Assembly (NCBI GenBank): GCA_028282885.1 | Contig: JANQGX010000083.1 | Coordinates: 1 to 64,000 of the forward strand | Direction of reading: 5' to 3' | DNA length: 64,000 nt | DNA from: SAR324 cluster bacterium | GTDB lineage: Bacteria; SAR324; XYD2-FULL-50-16 | In this document: piece by piece, positions 32,846 to 41,180 of the stretch | Layout of the letters: every line of letters begins with the position of its first letter | Position numbering within the stretch: position 1 is the first letter of the stretch | The notes under the pieces: generated by a model | Database searches by the model: none | Seen by the model: the letters and a program-made list of their open reading frames with translations, nothing else | Told to the model about the DNA's origin: nothing | Position numbers and translations under genes: made by a program

Positions 32846-33397
32846 ATGAAAAAGCATATTAAATTCAGCCCGGGTGACACTAACTATCGATGGGATTTCA
32901 GAAAAAACAGTCCGTTTTCAAAGCGAAACCTGACCGTTTTTTCCCATGACCGTAAAGCCAGAGCCAAATCACTCAATGTTAAGAAAAAATACTACGCCCT
33001 GTTTTTTTCAAACGAAAAAGAGGCATATCTCTCCAGAAATCAAAATACTAGATCTCCGGATAACCTTCAACCGGACAAGCAATACCTTCTGGAAAAAAAC
33101 CTGTCCGGCAGTACGGTGCAAATTCGATTTAGTATCAAAAGACTGCTTAAGAAAGTAATCGACCGTTTTGAATCCCAACCCCAAGCTCTTTTTGAAGAGG
33201 CTGGCAAAATTCGTCGCATCTGTAGAGAAGAAGGATACGCTATCCCTGTTATTCAGGCCTTTAACAAAATCAAGAATTGGGAAGAATTCATGCAACTTCT
33301 GTACTCCCTCAACTCTCATAACACTTCATTCACATTTGAACTGATGGTGGCTGCAATTACGCAATATGCAACGCTCTGTGGGGGAAATTCACGATGA
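32846..33397 (+). CDS. Hypothetical protein, basic N terminus
   Basis: A 183-residue protein with no recognised domain. The N-terminal half is basic and polar, with many Lys, Arg and Ser residues; the C-terminal third looks helical (LLKKVIDRFESQ, then FELMVAAITQYATL). No signal peptide or membrane helix is seen. It starts only 23 bases from the divergent transglycosylase gene and is followed by a clear hairpin terminator at 33402, which together with the lack of a better frame supports it as a real gene. Function unknown. Confidence 0.65.
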   Translation: MKKHIKFSPGDTNYRWDFRKNSPFSKRNLTVFSHDRKARAKSLNVKKKYYALFFSNEKEAYLSRNQNTRSPDNLQPDKQYLLEKNLSGSTVQIRFSIKRLLKKVIDRFESQPQALFEEAGKIRRICREEGYAIPVIQAFNKIKNWEEFMQLLYSLNSHNTSFTFELMVAAITQYATLCGGNSR

Positions 33398-33401
33398 TAC
33401 G

Positions 33402-33429
33402 AGGAGATCGAAAGTGAGTTCGATCTCCT
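33402..33429. terminator. Hairpin terminator between convergent units
   Basis: AGGAGATCGAA (33402-33412) pairs perfectly with TTCGATCTCCT (33419-33429) over a 6-base loop, directly after the hypothetical gene and about 55 bases beyond the rplQ stop on the other strand. The U-run is short (TTATT), so efficiency is uncertain. It probably serves both directions. Confidence 0.65.
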
Positions 33430-33483
33430 TATTCAGGTAGGTTAAGAGTCCAATATCAGCTCTTAGGAACGGAACAAGCTGTA

Positions 33484-34083
33484 TTACTCCTCTTCTTTCT
33501 TTTCCTTGGGTTTTTCTTCAGGCTTTTCATCTTCAGCGGCTGTATCTTCTTCCGGCTCAGCCTCTTCTGCAGCAGCTTCCTGTTCGGCTTCAGCTTTTTC
33601 CTCTGGCTCATCCACCACTTCAGCCTCTTCGGCTGCTTCAACCTCGGGAGCAGCTTCTTCCTGCAGTTCTTCTTTTATCTCCTCGATTCTCTCTTTTGAG
33701 GCTTCTTCCTCGGCTTTCGCTTCCTCACGCAGATCCACCATCTGTATCAATGCCATCTGAGCATTATCACCCAGGCGTCTACCGATCTTGTATATCCTGG
33801 TATAGCCACCATTGCGATCAGCATAAAGGGGACCGTATTCCTCGAATAACTTGTTTACAACTTCTTTTGACTTGATAAACGAAAGAGCCTGTCTTCTGGC
33901 GTGCAAGTTATTTTTTTTGCCAAGACCTATCATCTTGTCAAAATACTTTCGCATTTCCTTGGCTCTTGTAATGGTCGTTTTGATTTCACCATGCTCCAGC
34001 AAGGCGGTCACAAGGTTTCTCATCATGGCCTTTCTGTGAGCAGTGGTTACACCAAGTCTTTTTCCAGCTTTTAAGTGTCTCAT
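33484..34083 (-). CDS. rplQ: Ribosomal protein bL17 with acidic tail
   Basis: A 199-residue L17 of the 50S subunit. Residues 1-118 are the normal protein (MRHLKAGKRLGVTTAHRKAM, the LLEHGEIKTTITRAKEMRK segment and GGYTRIYKIGRRLGDNA). Residues 119-199 are an added low-complexity Glu/Ala tail ending in EKPKEKKEEE. E. coli L17 ends where this tail begins; acidic tails occur on L17 of several phyla. It is the last gene of the alpha-type operon after rpoA. Confidence 0.97.
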   Translation of the reverse strand: MRHLKAGKRLGVTTAHRKAMMRNLVTALLEHGEIKTTITRAKEMRKYFDKMIGLGKKNNLHARRQALSFIKSKEVVNKLFEEYGPLYADRNGGYTRIYKIGRRLGDNAQMALIQMVDLREEAKAEEEASKERIEEIKEELQEEAAPEVEAAEEAEVVDEPEEKAEAEQEAAAEEAEPEEDTAAEDEKPEEKPKEKKEEE

Positions 34084-34127
34084 TCCAACTTACCTGATAA
34101 CGAATTCTATGTTGCTGTGTCTATCTG

Positions 34128-35165
34128 CTAATATGATCTGGATCCGCCTTCACCTTTGGGTCTGCTGTCGAAGTTTTCAAGCTTCATTCCAAGTGTTAAA
34201 CCCATAGAGGCCAGAACCGTCTTAATTTCCTGTAACGATTTACGACCGAAATTCTTTGTCTTAAGCATCTCTGCTTCCGTCTTCTGAACCAGATCACCGA
34301 TTGTTTCAATCTTGGCATTCTGCAGGCAATTAATAGAGCGAACCGAAAGCTCCAGTTCGTTTACACTGCGATAGAGATGCGGATTTTCGTATACCTTCTC
34401 TTCACCTTCGCCCTCGTCTTCTTCAATCGGTTTGATCGAATCCTCATCGAAATTAATAAAGGGTGTAAGGTATTCCTTCAGGATTTTTGCCGCGTAACCC
34501 ATGGCATCGTCAGGTCTGACACCGCCATTGGTCCAGAGTTGAAATACCAGTCTTTCATAGTCGGTTTGCTGACCAACCCGGGTATTGGTTATTTCATACT
34601 GCACCCTCTTCACCGGCGAGTGATTTGAGTCCAGAAAGATAGTCCCGATGGGAAGATCGCTGTCGCTGTTCTCTTCGGCAGAGACAAATCCACGATTCAT
34701 TTTTACGAAGAGATTCATTTCCAAGGTAGCGTCCTGATCCAGCGTACAGATAACATGTTCCGGATTCATGACTTCCACCTTTCCAAAAGTTGAGATATCA
34801 GCGCCTGTAACCACCTTTGGTCCGGCAGCAACCAACTCTAAAGCCAATTCCTCTTCTTCGAATTGACGCAATTCGAGCCCCTTTAGATTAAGGATGATCT
34901 CCAATACGTCTTCCCGTATTCCTTTAATCGTTTCAAACTCGTGTGAGACACCTTCTATTTTGACTCCGTAAACGGCGCAACCTCGCAGAGACGATAACAA
35001 AACCCTTCTCATCGCATGACCGATGGTTATCCCGAATCCCTTATGCAACGGTTCGAAGATAAACTTGCCGTAAGCTTCGTCAAAAGACTCCCTTGCAACC
35101 TGGAGCTCTTTGGGCATTACCAGCCCTTCCCAATTTTTCTGTAGTATATTTGTATTTGTGTCCAA
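34128..35165 (-). CDS. rpoA: RNA polymerase alpha subunit
   Basis: A 345-residue subunit that nucleates RNA polymerase assembly. The N-terminal dimerisation domain carries FEPLHKGFGITIGHAMRR-type residues near 36-53 and the C-terminal domain (about 265-335) has SVNELELSVRSINCL and TIGDLVQKTEAEMLKTKNFGRKSL, which contacts UP elements and activators. An acidic linker (EEDEGEGEEK near 247-256) joins them. The family start LQKNWEGL follows an eight-residue extension after the ATG. The order rpsD-rpoA-rplQ is the usual one, and the gap to rpsD is only 5 bases. Confidence 0.98.
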   Translation of the reverse strand: MDTNTNILQKNWEGLVMPKELQVARESFDEAYGKFIFEPLHKGFGITIGHAMRRVLLSSLRGCAVYGVKIEGVSHEFETIKGIREDVLEIILNLKGLELRQFEEEELALELVAAGPKVVTGADISTFGKVEVMNPEHVICTLDQDATLEMNLFVKMNRGFVSAEENSDSDLPIGTIFLDSNHSPVKRVQYEITNTRVGQQTDYERLVFQLWTNGGVRPDDAMGYAAKILKEYLTPFINFDEDSIKPIEEDEGEGEEKVYENPHLYRSVNELELSVRSINCLQNAKIETIGDLVQKTEAEMLKTKNFGRKSLQEIKTVLASMGLTLGMKLENFDSRPKGEGGSRSY

Positions 35166-35170
35166 ACCGT

Positions 35171-35803
35171 TTACCGCGAATAAAGCTCAACAATTAATTG
35201 CTCTTGAATAGGAATAGTAATCTGATCTCTTTTCGGAAAAGCAACAACGCGCCCACTAAAAGAATCGGTATCGACGCTCAACCAGGCCGGTATACCTTTC
35301 CGAGCTGCAGAATCAAATGACTCTTTAATAAAGGCTATCTTTTTACTCTTCTCTCTGACGGAAATGACATCTTCCACTCTTACCAGAGCTGACGGGATGT
35401 TGCACTTTTTACCGTTTACCAGGATATGCGAATGCTTCACCAATTGCCGAGCTTCTGCCAATGACCTGGCAAATCCCATACGATATACGATATTGTCCAA
35501 CCTTCTCTCCAGAAGGATCAACAGGTTAGAACCGGTCTTACCCTTTTTCCTGGCTGCTTTCCTAAATGCCAGTCTGAACTGCTTCTCCTGAACACCGTAC
35601 AATCTCCTCACCTTCTGCTTTTCTCTCAACTGCAGTCCGTATTCGGATTGTTTTGATCGTCTGCGATTAGCGCCGTGCTGACCGGGTACATTTGGTTTGG
35701 TGTCCATTGAACATTTGTCGGTATAGCAACGGTCACCTTTCAAAAACAACTTCAGTTGCTCTCTTCTGCATAGTCGGCAAACAGCCCCTGTATATCTTGC
35801 CAC
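35171..35803 (-). CDS. rpsD: Ribosomal protein uS4, zinc-ligand form
   Basis: A 210-residue primary 16S rRNA-binding protein and, in many bacteria, the translational repressor of its operon. The N terminus keeps zinc-type cysteines (CRLC at 9-12, CYTDKC at 26-31), marking the C+ form. The S4 domain is seen around RRLDNIVYRMGFARSLAEAR and QLVKHSHILVNG. It lies between rpsK and rpoA. The gap of 56 bases to rpsK could hold an S4 target, but no pseudoknot was worked out. Confidence 0.98.
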   Translation of the reverse strand: MARYTGAVCRLCRREQLKLFLKGDRCYTDKCSMDTKPNVPGQHGANRRRSKQSEYGLQLREKQKVRRLYGVQEKQFRLAFRKAARKKGKTGSNLLILLERRLDNIVYRMGFARSLAEARQLVKHSHILVNGKKCNIPSALVRVEDVISVREKSKKIAFIKESFDSAARKGIPAWLSVDTDSFSGRVVAFPKRDQITIPIQEQLIVELYSR

Positions 35804-35859
35804 TTTTAATTCTCCAAGTTTTGTATTACAGCAAAACCAAATATAAAATACACTACTGC

Positions 35860-36255
35860 TTAAATTCTTCTGCGTTTAGGCGGTCTGCAACCATTGTGAG
35901 GAACAGGTGTGGTATCTTTGATGTGGGTTACCCTGATACCGGAACTGGCAACAGCTCTCAATGCGGACTCTCTTCCGCTTCCCGGTCCCTTAACTATAAT
36001 CTGGACCTGCTTCAAACCGTGTTCCAAAGCCTTGTTAATCGCATCTTCCCCTACAATTTTAGCAGCATACGGGGTACTTTTTCTGGAACCTTTAAAACCA
36101 TGCAAACCGGTACTCGACCAACTGATAACATTGCCATCCATGTCAGTGACACTTACGATGGTGTTGTTGAAAGTCGCGCTGATAAACACCTTTCCGAATG
36201 GTATATTCTTCTTTTCCTTCTTCTTACCGCTCTTTCTCTTTGATGCTTTGGCCAT
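35860..36255 (-). CDS. rpsK: Ribosomal protein uS11
   Basis: A 131-residue protein of the 30S platform. Family segments are GKVFISATFNNTIVSVTD, WSSTGLHGFKGSRKSTPYAA and the C-terminal HNGCRPPKRRRI. A basic N-terminal extension (KASKRKSGKKKEKK) precedes the core. It follows rpsM by 16 bases in the alpha-type operon. Confidence 0.98.
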   Translation of the reverse strand: MAKASKRKSGKKKEKKNIPFGKVFISATFNNTIVSVTDMDGNVISWSSTGLHGFKGSRKSTPYAAKIVGEDAINKALEHGLKQVQIIVKGPGSGRESALRAVASSGIRVTHIKDTTPVPHNGCRPPKRRRI

Positions 36256-36271
36256 CTATTTTCCTATTCTG

Positions 36272-36640
36272 CTATTTCTTTTTGCGCCCAACTGAAATCT
36301 TTCTCGGACCTTTACGAGTTCGTGCATTGGTTTTCGTGCGTTGCCCCCGACAGGGTAACTGTCTTCTATGGCGTAATCCCCGGTAACAACCAAGATCGTT
36401 CAATCTCTTGATATCCATGTTCAGTTTTCTACGCAGATCGCCTTCTACGACCAGCGATTGAATGATCTTTCTGATCTTACCAAGCTCTTCTTCGCTGAGA
36501 TCCTTAATCTTGGTGTTTTTATCAACTTGTGCTTCATCTACAATCTGGTTGGAGACACTTCTCCCAATGCCAAATATGTAAGTCAATCCTATCTCGACTC
36601 GTTTATTGTCGGGTAAATCTACCCCTGCGATACGCGCCAA
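36272..36640 (-). CDS. rpsM: Ribosomal protein uS13
   Basis: A 122-residue protein of the 30S head that contacts the P-site tRNA and forms intersubunit bridges. It begins MARIAGVDLPDNKRVEIGL and contains LGCYRGLRHRRQLPCRGQRTKTNARTRKG, split as in the family, ending in a lysine-rich tail. It lies 11 bases after rpmJ. A cysteine stands in the usual LPVRGQ element (LPCRGQ). Confidence 0.98.
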   Translation of the reverse strand: MARIAGVDLPDNKRVEIGLTYIFGIGRSVSNQIVDEAQVDKNTKIKDLSEEELGKIRKIIQSLVVEGDLRRKLNMDIKRLNDLGCYRGLRHRRQLPCRGQRTKTNARTRKGPRKISVGRKKK

Positions 36641-36651
36641 TCTGACCTCCG

Positions 36652-36765
36652 TTAGCCTTGTCTCTGTTTATGACGTGGGTTTACACAAATCACACGCAAG
36701 ACACCTTTCCGTTTTACTACCTTACATTTTGGGCAGATAGGTTTTACTGAGGCTCTTACTTTCAT
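36652..36765 (-). CDS. rpmJ: Ribosomal protein bL36, zinc form
   Basis: A 37-codon gene. The translation MKVRASVKPICPKCKVVKRK followed by GVLRVICVNPRHKQRQG carries the C-x2-C-x12-C-x4-H zinc site of the C+ form of L36. It is first in the rpmJ-rpsM-rpsK-rpsD-rpoA-rplQ unit, with an AGAGAGTATAGCA leader before the ATG and a good promoter about 90 bases upstream. infA, which often precedes rpmJ, is absent. Confidence 0.96.
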   Translation of the reverse strand: MKVRASVKPICPKCKVVKRKGVLRVICVNPRHKQRQG

Positions 36766-36851
36766 TGCTATACTCTCTTGTTTTGCTGCTATCCTACTCA
36801 ATCGCTCCGGCTCCGGGACGATTTTGCGCCCCGATCAGAAACCAAATAAAC

Positions 36852-36880
36852 ATGATAACAACAGGTTCTGATTTATGCAA
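36852..36880 (-). promoter_or_regulatory. Promoter for the rpmJ-rplQ unit
   Basis: On the minus strand TTGCAT (36880-36875) is followed after 17 bases by TATCAT (36857-36852), five of six matches to the -10 consensus and four of six to the -35. It lies just after the adk-end hairpin and gives a leader of about 80 bases before rpmJ. Confidence 0.55.
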
Positions 36881-36886
36881 GTATTA

Positions 36887-36918
36887 AAGTTGCCGGTTCC
36901 ACCGGGTTCCGACAACTT
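36887..36918 (-). terminator. Terminator-like hairpin after adk
   Basis: On the minus strand AAGTTGTCGG pairs with CCGGCAACTT through ten pairs including one G-U, which would be a mismatch on the plus strand. So it is built for minus-strand RNA. It starts 10 bases after the adk stop and is followed by a short TTTAAT. It would partly separate the spc-type genes from the rpmJ unit. Confidence 0.5.
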
Positions 36919-36928
36919 TTGTGGACAT

Positions 36929-37570
36929 TTACTTTAAAACGCCCATAATTTTACCCGTGATCTCATCAATGCTGCCTTCAGCGGCAATTTTTTTCATGAC
37001 CCCGGCTTTTTCATAAAAATCGATCAGGGGAGCGGTTTGTGCTTCGTAGTTGCCCAGTCTGTTTCTAATCTTATCTTCATGATCGTCACTACGATGCATC
37101 AGATCACCGCCACATAGATCACATTTTCCTTCTTCTTTAGGTTGCTTGAACTTAAGATGAAACTCGGCACCACACTTTGAACAGACCCTGCGACCTGTCA
37201 GTCGATCAACGACTTTTTCGGGATCGATTTCAAGATACACCACGCTGTCAAGCTTTTCTCCTGATTGTTCGAACATCTGCTGCAGCGCATTGGCCTGCTC
37301 CAAAGTTCTCGGGAAACCATCCAGGATATAACCCGGTTTGCAATCAGCTTCTGCGGTTCTGTCCTTGATAATACCTACGATTACTTCATCAGGTACCAGA
37401 TCACCTGCATCCATAAATGATTTCGCTTTTTTTCCGACCTCCGTTCCCGCCTTGACAGCTTCCCTCAGGATATCACCTGTTGAGAGTTGCGGAATACTTA
37501 ATTGGCTGGAAACCAGTTTGGACTGGGTTCCTTTACCGGAACCGGGAGCACCTAAAAATATAATTTTCAT
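36929..37570 (-). CDS. adk: Adenylate kinase, zinc-LID form
   Basis: A 213-residue enzyme (ATP + AMP = 2 ADP). P-loop GAPGSGKGTQ at 7-16, AMP-binding GDILR and the DGFPRTLEQA segment near 84-93, and a LID domain with a four-cysteine zinc site (CSKC near 130 and CDLC near 150), typical of Gram-positives and many other phyla but not E. coli. It sits downstream of secY in the place where secY-adk-map-infA normally occurs; map and infA are missing from this spot. Confidence 0.98.
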   Translation of the reverse strand: MKIIFLGAPGSGKGTQSKLVSSQLSIPQLSTGDILREAVKAGTEVGKKAKSFMDAGDLVPDEVIVGIIKDRTAEADCKPGYILDGFPRTLEQANALQQMFEQSGEKLDSVVYLEIDPEKVVDRLTGRRVCSKCGAEFHLKFKQPKEEGKCDLCGGDLMHRSDDHEDKIRNRLGNYEAQTAPLIDFYEKAGVMKKIAAEGSIDEITGKIMGVLK

Positions 37571-37611
37571 AGTTACCCTTAGACTAATGGTTGTTAAAAG
37601 CTCAAACTTGG

Positions 37612-38925
37612 TTAGTATCTTCTCTTGCGCTTTTTGCTCTTACGCACGAATCCGTCGTAGTTCTGATTCAAGAGAAAGGTTTCTATCTGTACGTTGGTAT
37701 CCAGTGCTACTCCGACCACAATAAGCAGTGCGGTACCACCCAAGTAAAACGGAACGTTGAAATATGCGATCAGAATACTGGGCAAGACACAAATGGCTGA
37801 AAGGTAGATAGCACCTCCGAACGTCAATCTCGTTAAAACAAGGTTCAGATAATTCGCCGTTTTCGCCCCGGGTCTGATTCCCGGAACAAATCCTCCGTGT
37901 CTTTTCAGCTCTTCAGCGATTTTGACGGGGTTATACTGTATTGCCGTATAAAAAAAGCAGAAGAAAAAGATTAGGATGACAAAAACCAGGCTGTAGAAAA
38001 ATTTCCCCGGCATTAAATAGCTTCCAATCCTTTGCAACCACTCAACACTGGTAAATCCTGTAATGGTATTGGGGAACATCAAGATGGAGGATGCAAAAAT
38101 AGGAGGGATAACCCCGGATGCATTGATTTTCAACGGTAGATGGGTGAACTGTCCGCCGAAAACCCGGTTCCCCTGCTGCCTCCTGGCGTATTGTATGGGA
38201 ATTTTACGTTGTGCCGTCTCAAAAAAGATGACGATCCCTATAACCGCCAAAGCGATGATTCCAACCATCAAAAGAATGAAAAGGGTAAGCTCGCCGGTCT
38301 GAAAAAGAGCAATGGATTGAATCGATGCGGTCGGTATTCCTACAACAATCCCGGCAAAGATGATCAGGGAGATTCCGTTACCAATTCCGCGTTCACTCAT
38401 CTGCTCACCCATCCACATGATGAAGGCAGTACCTGCAGTCAGTGTTATCACGGTGGTAAACCTGAAAGCCCAGGAATTAATTCCGGCGAGAACCACTCGA
38501 TTGCCGGTCAATGCCATGCTTTCCAAACCAACAGCGATACCGAACCCCTGGATCACACTCAGCAGAATGGTTCCATATCGTGTGTACTGAGTAATTTTCT
38601 TTCTGCCGGCTTCCCCCTCTTTGGACAGCCTTTCCAGGTAGGGGAATACTGCCGTCAGGAGCTGCATGATAATGGATGCGCTGATGTAGGGCATGATTCC
38701 CAATGCAAAAATGGTCATGTTCCTTAATGCTCCACCGGAAAACATGTCCAGATTGCCAAGAATCCCTTTGGCGTTTGCCTGGAAAAAAGCAGCAAGAGCC
38801 GTACTGTCGATTCCCGGAACCGGTATATGGGCTCCAATGCGGAATACGACCAGCATGGCCAGGGAAAACATAATTCTGTTTCGCAGTTCTTCTACTTTAA
38901 GAATGTTCTTGAAGACTTCCAACAT
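37612..38925 (-). CDS. secY: Preprotein translocase subunit SecY
   Basis: A 437-residue, ten-helix inner-membrane channel of the Sec translocon. Family marks: RIGAHIPVPGID near 31-42, the plug-side segment NLDMFSGGALRNMTIFALGIMPYI (split across helix 2), the GNGISLIIFAGIV helix, the RRQQGNRVFGGQFTHLPLK loop 6, and the KHGG-like HGGFVPGIRPG cytoplasmic loop that binds SecA and ribosomes. It ends in a basic KSKKRKRRY tail. It follows rplO by 7 bases, in the usual order. Confidence 0.98.
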   Translation of the reverse strand: MLEVFKNILKVEELRNRIMFSLAMLVVFRIGAHIPVPGIDSTALAAFFQANAKGILGNLDMFSGGALRNMTIFALGIMPYISASIIMQLLTAVFPYLERLSKEGEAGRKKITQYTRYGTILLSVIQGFGIAVGLESMALTGNRVVLAGINSWAFRFTTVITLTAGTAFIMWMGEQMSERGIGNGISLIIFAGIVVGIPTASIQSIALFQTGELTLFILLMVGIIALAVIGIVIFFETAQRKIPIQYARRQQGNRVFGGQFTHLPLKINASGVIPPIFASSILMFPNTITGFTSVEWLQRIGSYLMPGKFFYSLVFVILIFFFCFFYTAIQYNPVKIAEELKRHGGFVPGIRPGAKTANYLNLVLTRLTFGGAIYLSAICVLPSILIAYFNVPFYLGGTALLIVVGVALDTNVQIETFLLNQNYDGFVRKSKKRKRRY

Positions 38926-38932
38926 AGCAGTG

Positions 38933-39385
38933 TTATTGAATTACGGTTGCTTTTCCGCCCGCATCCTGAATCTTCTTAGTTGCTGAAGCACTGAATTTTT
39001 GGGCCTCGATTGATAAAGCTGTTTCAAGTGTTCCGTCACCTAAAACCTTCACCGGGAGTTTCATATTCCTGATCAGTCCTGATTCAGCAAGCACGGCTAC
39101 CGTAATTGGCTTACTTTGATCGATTTTCTTACAGTTCAAAATATCGTCAAGATTAACAATCGCATATTCCTTGCGGAAGATGTTTTTGAATCCCCGCTTG
39201 GGAAGTCTTCGATGGATGGGCATCTGTCCACCTTCAAAACCGACTCTTCGCTTGCTTCCTGAGCGAGAGTTTTGTCCCTTGTGGCCTCTGCCCGAAGTCT
39301 TTCCATCTGTAGAACCGGGACCTCGTCCAATTCGCTTTTTGTTTTTATTGGCGGATCCGGGCGCCTTTTCGAGATTATGTAACAT
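38933..39385 (-). CDS. rplO: Ribosomal protein uL15
   Basis: A 150-residue 50S protein. The glycine- and arginine-rich N terminus (RIGRGPGSTDGKTSGRGHKG) and the RVGFEGGQMPIHRRLPKRGF segment are diagnostic. The C-terminal L15/L18e domain ends at AGGKATVIQ. It is 59 bases after rpmD and 7 bases before secY. Normal length. Confidence 0.98.
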   Translation of the reverse strand: MLHNLEKAPGSANKNKKRIGRGPGSTDGKTSGRGHKGQNSRSGSKRRVGFEGGQMPIHRRLPKRGFKNIFRKEYAIVNLDDILNCKKIDQSKPITVAVLAESGLIRNMKLPVKVLGDGTLETALSIEAQKFSASATKKIQDAGGKATVIQ

Positions 39386-39444
39386 TGCTCTTCATTCTTT
39401 TTGGGTTTAATGCAGCGTGAAGTCCGCAAAAAAATGACGTCTTA

Positions 39445-39627
39445 TCAAACCTGTTCGTACTCAACCAGGTGAATGATTTTCTTGATCATTCCCCTGATAG
39501 CGGGCGTATCGTTCAAGATACGTGTTTGTTGAAGTTTCTTTAACCCCAGCCCTTTGATTGTGTCTCTCTGGTCTTTGGGAAATCCGATTCCGCTTTTGAC
39601 CAGTTTTACCTTTAACTGTCCAGCCAT
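39445..39627 (-). CDS. rpmD: Ribosomal protein uL30
   Basis: A 60-residue 50S protein with the family core KVKLVKSGIGFPKDQRDTIK and GLGLKKLQQTRILNDTPAIRG, the latter running through residues 29-49. L30 is one of the dispensable ribosomal proteins and is lost in several lineages, so its retention is informative. It lies 11 bases after rpsE. Confidence 0.97.
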   Translation of the reverse strand: MAGQLKVKLVKSGIGFPKDQRDTIKGLGLKKLQQTRILNDTPAIRGMIKKIIHLVEYEQV

Positions 39628-39638
39628 TTTTGGTTCTT

Positions 39639-40142
39639 TTAGAAATCGATTAAACAGATATCATCAACGGACTTGTTGCGACGTTCAGCAATCTCTGCAA
39701 AACTTTTTATCTGCTGTAATCCGTTTATAGTGGCATTTACAAGATTGTGTACATTGTTGGAGCCCAGCGCTTTGGCATTGATGTCTTTTACCCCAAGGGC
39801 TTCCACAACGGCTCTTACCGCACCCGAGGAAATAATTCCGCTACCGGGTTTGGAAGGCTTCATCAGGACCTTGGCGGCACCATGCTTTCCCAAGACCTCA
39901 TGCGGAATCGTATTCTTGTATATACACAAAGGCTTCATCACTCTCTTCGCCTTTTCAGTGCCTTTACGAACCGCTTCGATAACCTCGTTAGCCTTGCCCA
40001 GACCGGTTCCGACTCTTCCCTTACCGTCGCCTACAACTACCAGCGCACTGAAACTGAATCGTCTACCACCCTTGACCACTTTTGATACGCGTTTAACTTC
40101 AATAACCTTTTCGATAAATTCGCTCTTTTCGTTTTCAGCCAA
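39639..40142 (-). CDS. rpsE: Ribosomal protein uS5
   Basis: A 167-residue 30S protein important for decoding accuracy. The N-terminal double-stranded-RNA-type domain has VIEVKRVSKVVKGGRRFSF and VVGDGKGRVGTGLGKANEV; the C-terminal domain has LMKPSKPGSGIISSGAVRAV and LGSNNVHNLVNATINGL. It belongs to the spc-type operon between rplR and rpmD, with no unusual features. Confidence 0.98.
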   Translation of the reverse strand: MAENEKSEFIEKVIEVKRVSKVVKGGRRFSFSALVVVGDGKGRVGTGLGKANEVIEAVRKGTEKAKRVMKPLCIYKNTIPHEVLGKHGAAKVLMKPSKPGSGIISSGAVRAVVEALGVKDINAKALGSNNVHNLVNATINGLQQIKSFAEIAERRNKSVDDICLIDF

Positions 40143-40178
40143 TTCAACACCTCTGATTAAAAGATTGAAACGATAGTG

Positions 40179-40550
40179 TTAAAACTTGATTCCGGCTTCT
40201 CTGATTCCGTCTGCAAAGCTCTTGACACGCCCATGATACAGAAAACCATTTCGATCAAATACAATACTCTTATATCCTTTGGCCGTCAGGCGATCACCAA
40301 GCTCTTTACCGGCAATCTTGGCAGCTTCCCTGTTTCCGGTATATCCGCCGATCTTTTCTTTGATCGCTTTTTCGGTCGATGCGACGCTTGTCAGGGTAAC
40401 TGACTTGATATCATCCACAGCCTGACCATAGATATGCTGACCACTTCTAAAAACGGAAACCCTTGGTCTCTCCTCGGTTCCCCGGATTTTTTTCCTCACA
40501 TGGGTTTTATTTCGTCTTCTTGCAAGGATTCTCTTTTTTGCTGCTTCCAT
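40179..40550 (-). CDS. rplR: Ribosomal protein uL18
   Basis: A 123-residue 5S rRNA-binding protein. It has the basic N terminus RRRNKTHVRKKIRGTEERPR, the RVSVFRSGQHIYGQAVDD strand, and the C-terminal FDRNGFLYHGRVKSFADGIREAG. It is located between rplF and rpsE as usual, with gaps of about 50 and 36 bases. Confidence 0.98.
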   Translation of the reverse strand: MEAAKKRILARRRNKTHVRKKIRGTEERPRVSVFRSGQHIYGQAVDDIKSVTLTSVASTEKAIKEKIGGYTGNREAAKIAGKELGDRLTAKGYKSIVFDRNGFLYHGRVKSFADGIREAGIKF

Positions 40551-40600
40551 AAGTTTTTCGGGATGTTTATCTAAGTGATTAATCGATAATCTGCAGATGA

Positions 40601-41146
40601 TTAAGCAGAAGCTTTGGCAGCTTTTCCTGCCTTACGGATAATATGTTCACCGGCAAACAGAATTCCCTTACCCTTATATGGTTCTGGTGGTCTGTATTGT
40701 CTTATTTCAGCGCATGTCTGCCCCAATACCTGTTTGTCACAACTGGTCAACGTAATTTTGGTGTTGCCGTCAACCTGCGCTTTCACAACCTTCGGTAAAT
40801 CATACTCAATAGGATGAGAGTATCCCAGTGCCAGGGTCAGTTTCTGGCCTGACACCTGGGCTCTGTACCCAACGCCTACCAGTTCCAGCACAGTGGTAAA
40901 TCCGTCTGTCACCCCGTGGACCATGCTGTTGATCAGTGACCGGACCGTTCCCCCAATCATTCTGCCTTCCTTCTTATCAAAATCAACCACGACCTTGATT
41001 TCCTCTTTACCTACATCCAAATCAACACCGTTAGGTATCTTAAGACTCATTTCACCCACAGGCCCTTTGACCTTCAATTGCCGACCCTTATAATCGCTCT
41101 TTACCTTCGGGTTTAATGCGACCGGTCTTTTACCAAGTCTGGACAT
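40601..41146 (-). CDS. rplF: Ribosomal protein uL6
   Basis: A 181-residue two-domain 50S protein near the factor-binding site. Family marks: SRLGKRPV start, VKGPVGEMSLKIP, RSLINSMVHGVTDGF, LVGVGYRAQVSGQKLTLALGYSHP (running over 24 residues) and the C-terminal RQYRPPEPYKGKGI. An alanine/lysine tail AGKAAKASA ends it. Spc-type operon, normal order. Confidence 0.98.
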   Translation of the reverse strand: MSRLGKRPVALNPKVKSDYKGRQLKVKGPVGEMSLKIPNGVDLDVGKEEIKVVVDFDKKEGRMIGGTVRSLINSMVHGVTDGFTTVLELVGVGYRAQVSGQKLTLALGYSHPIEYDLPKVVKAQVDGNTKITLTSCDKQVLGQTCAEIRQYRPPEPYKGKGILFAGEHIIRKAGKAAKASA

Positions 41147-41180
41147 CTCTAATTCTCCCTTGATTCCTGTTTTTCTTGTA

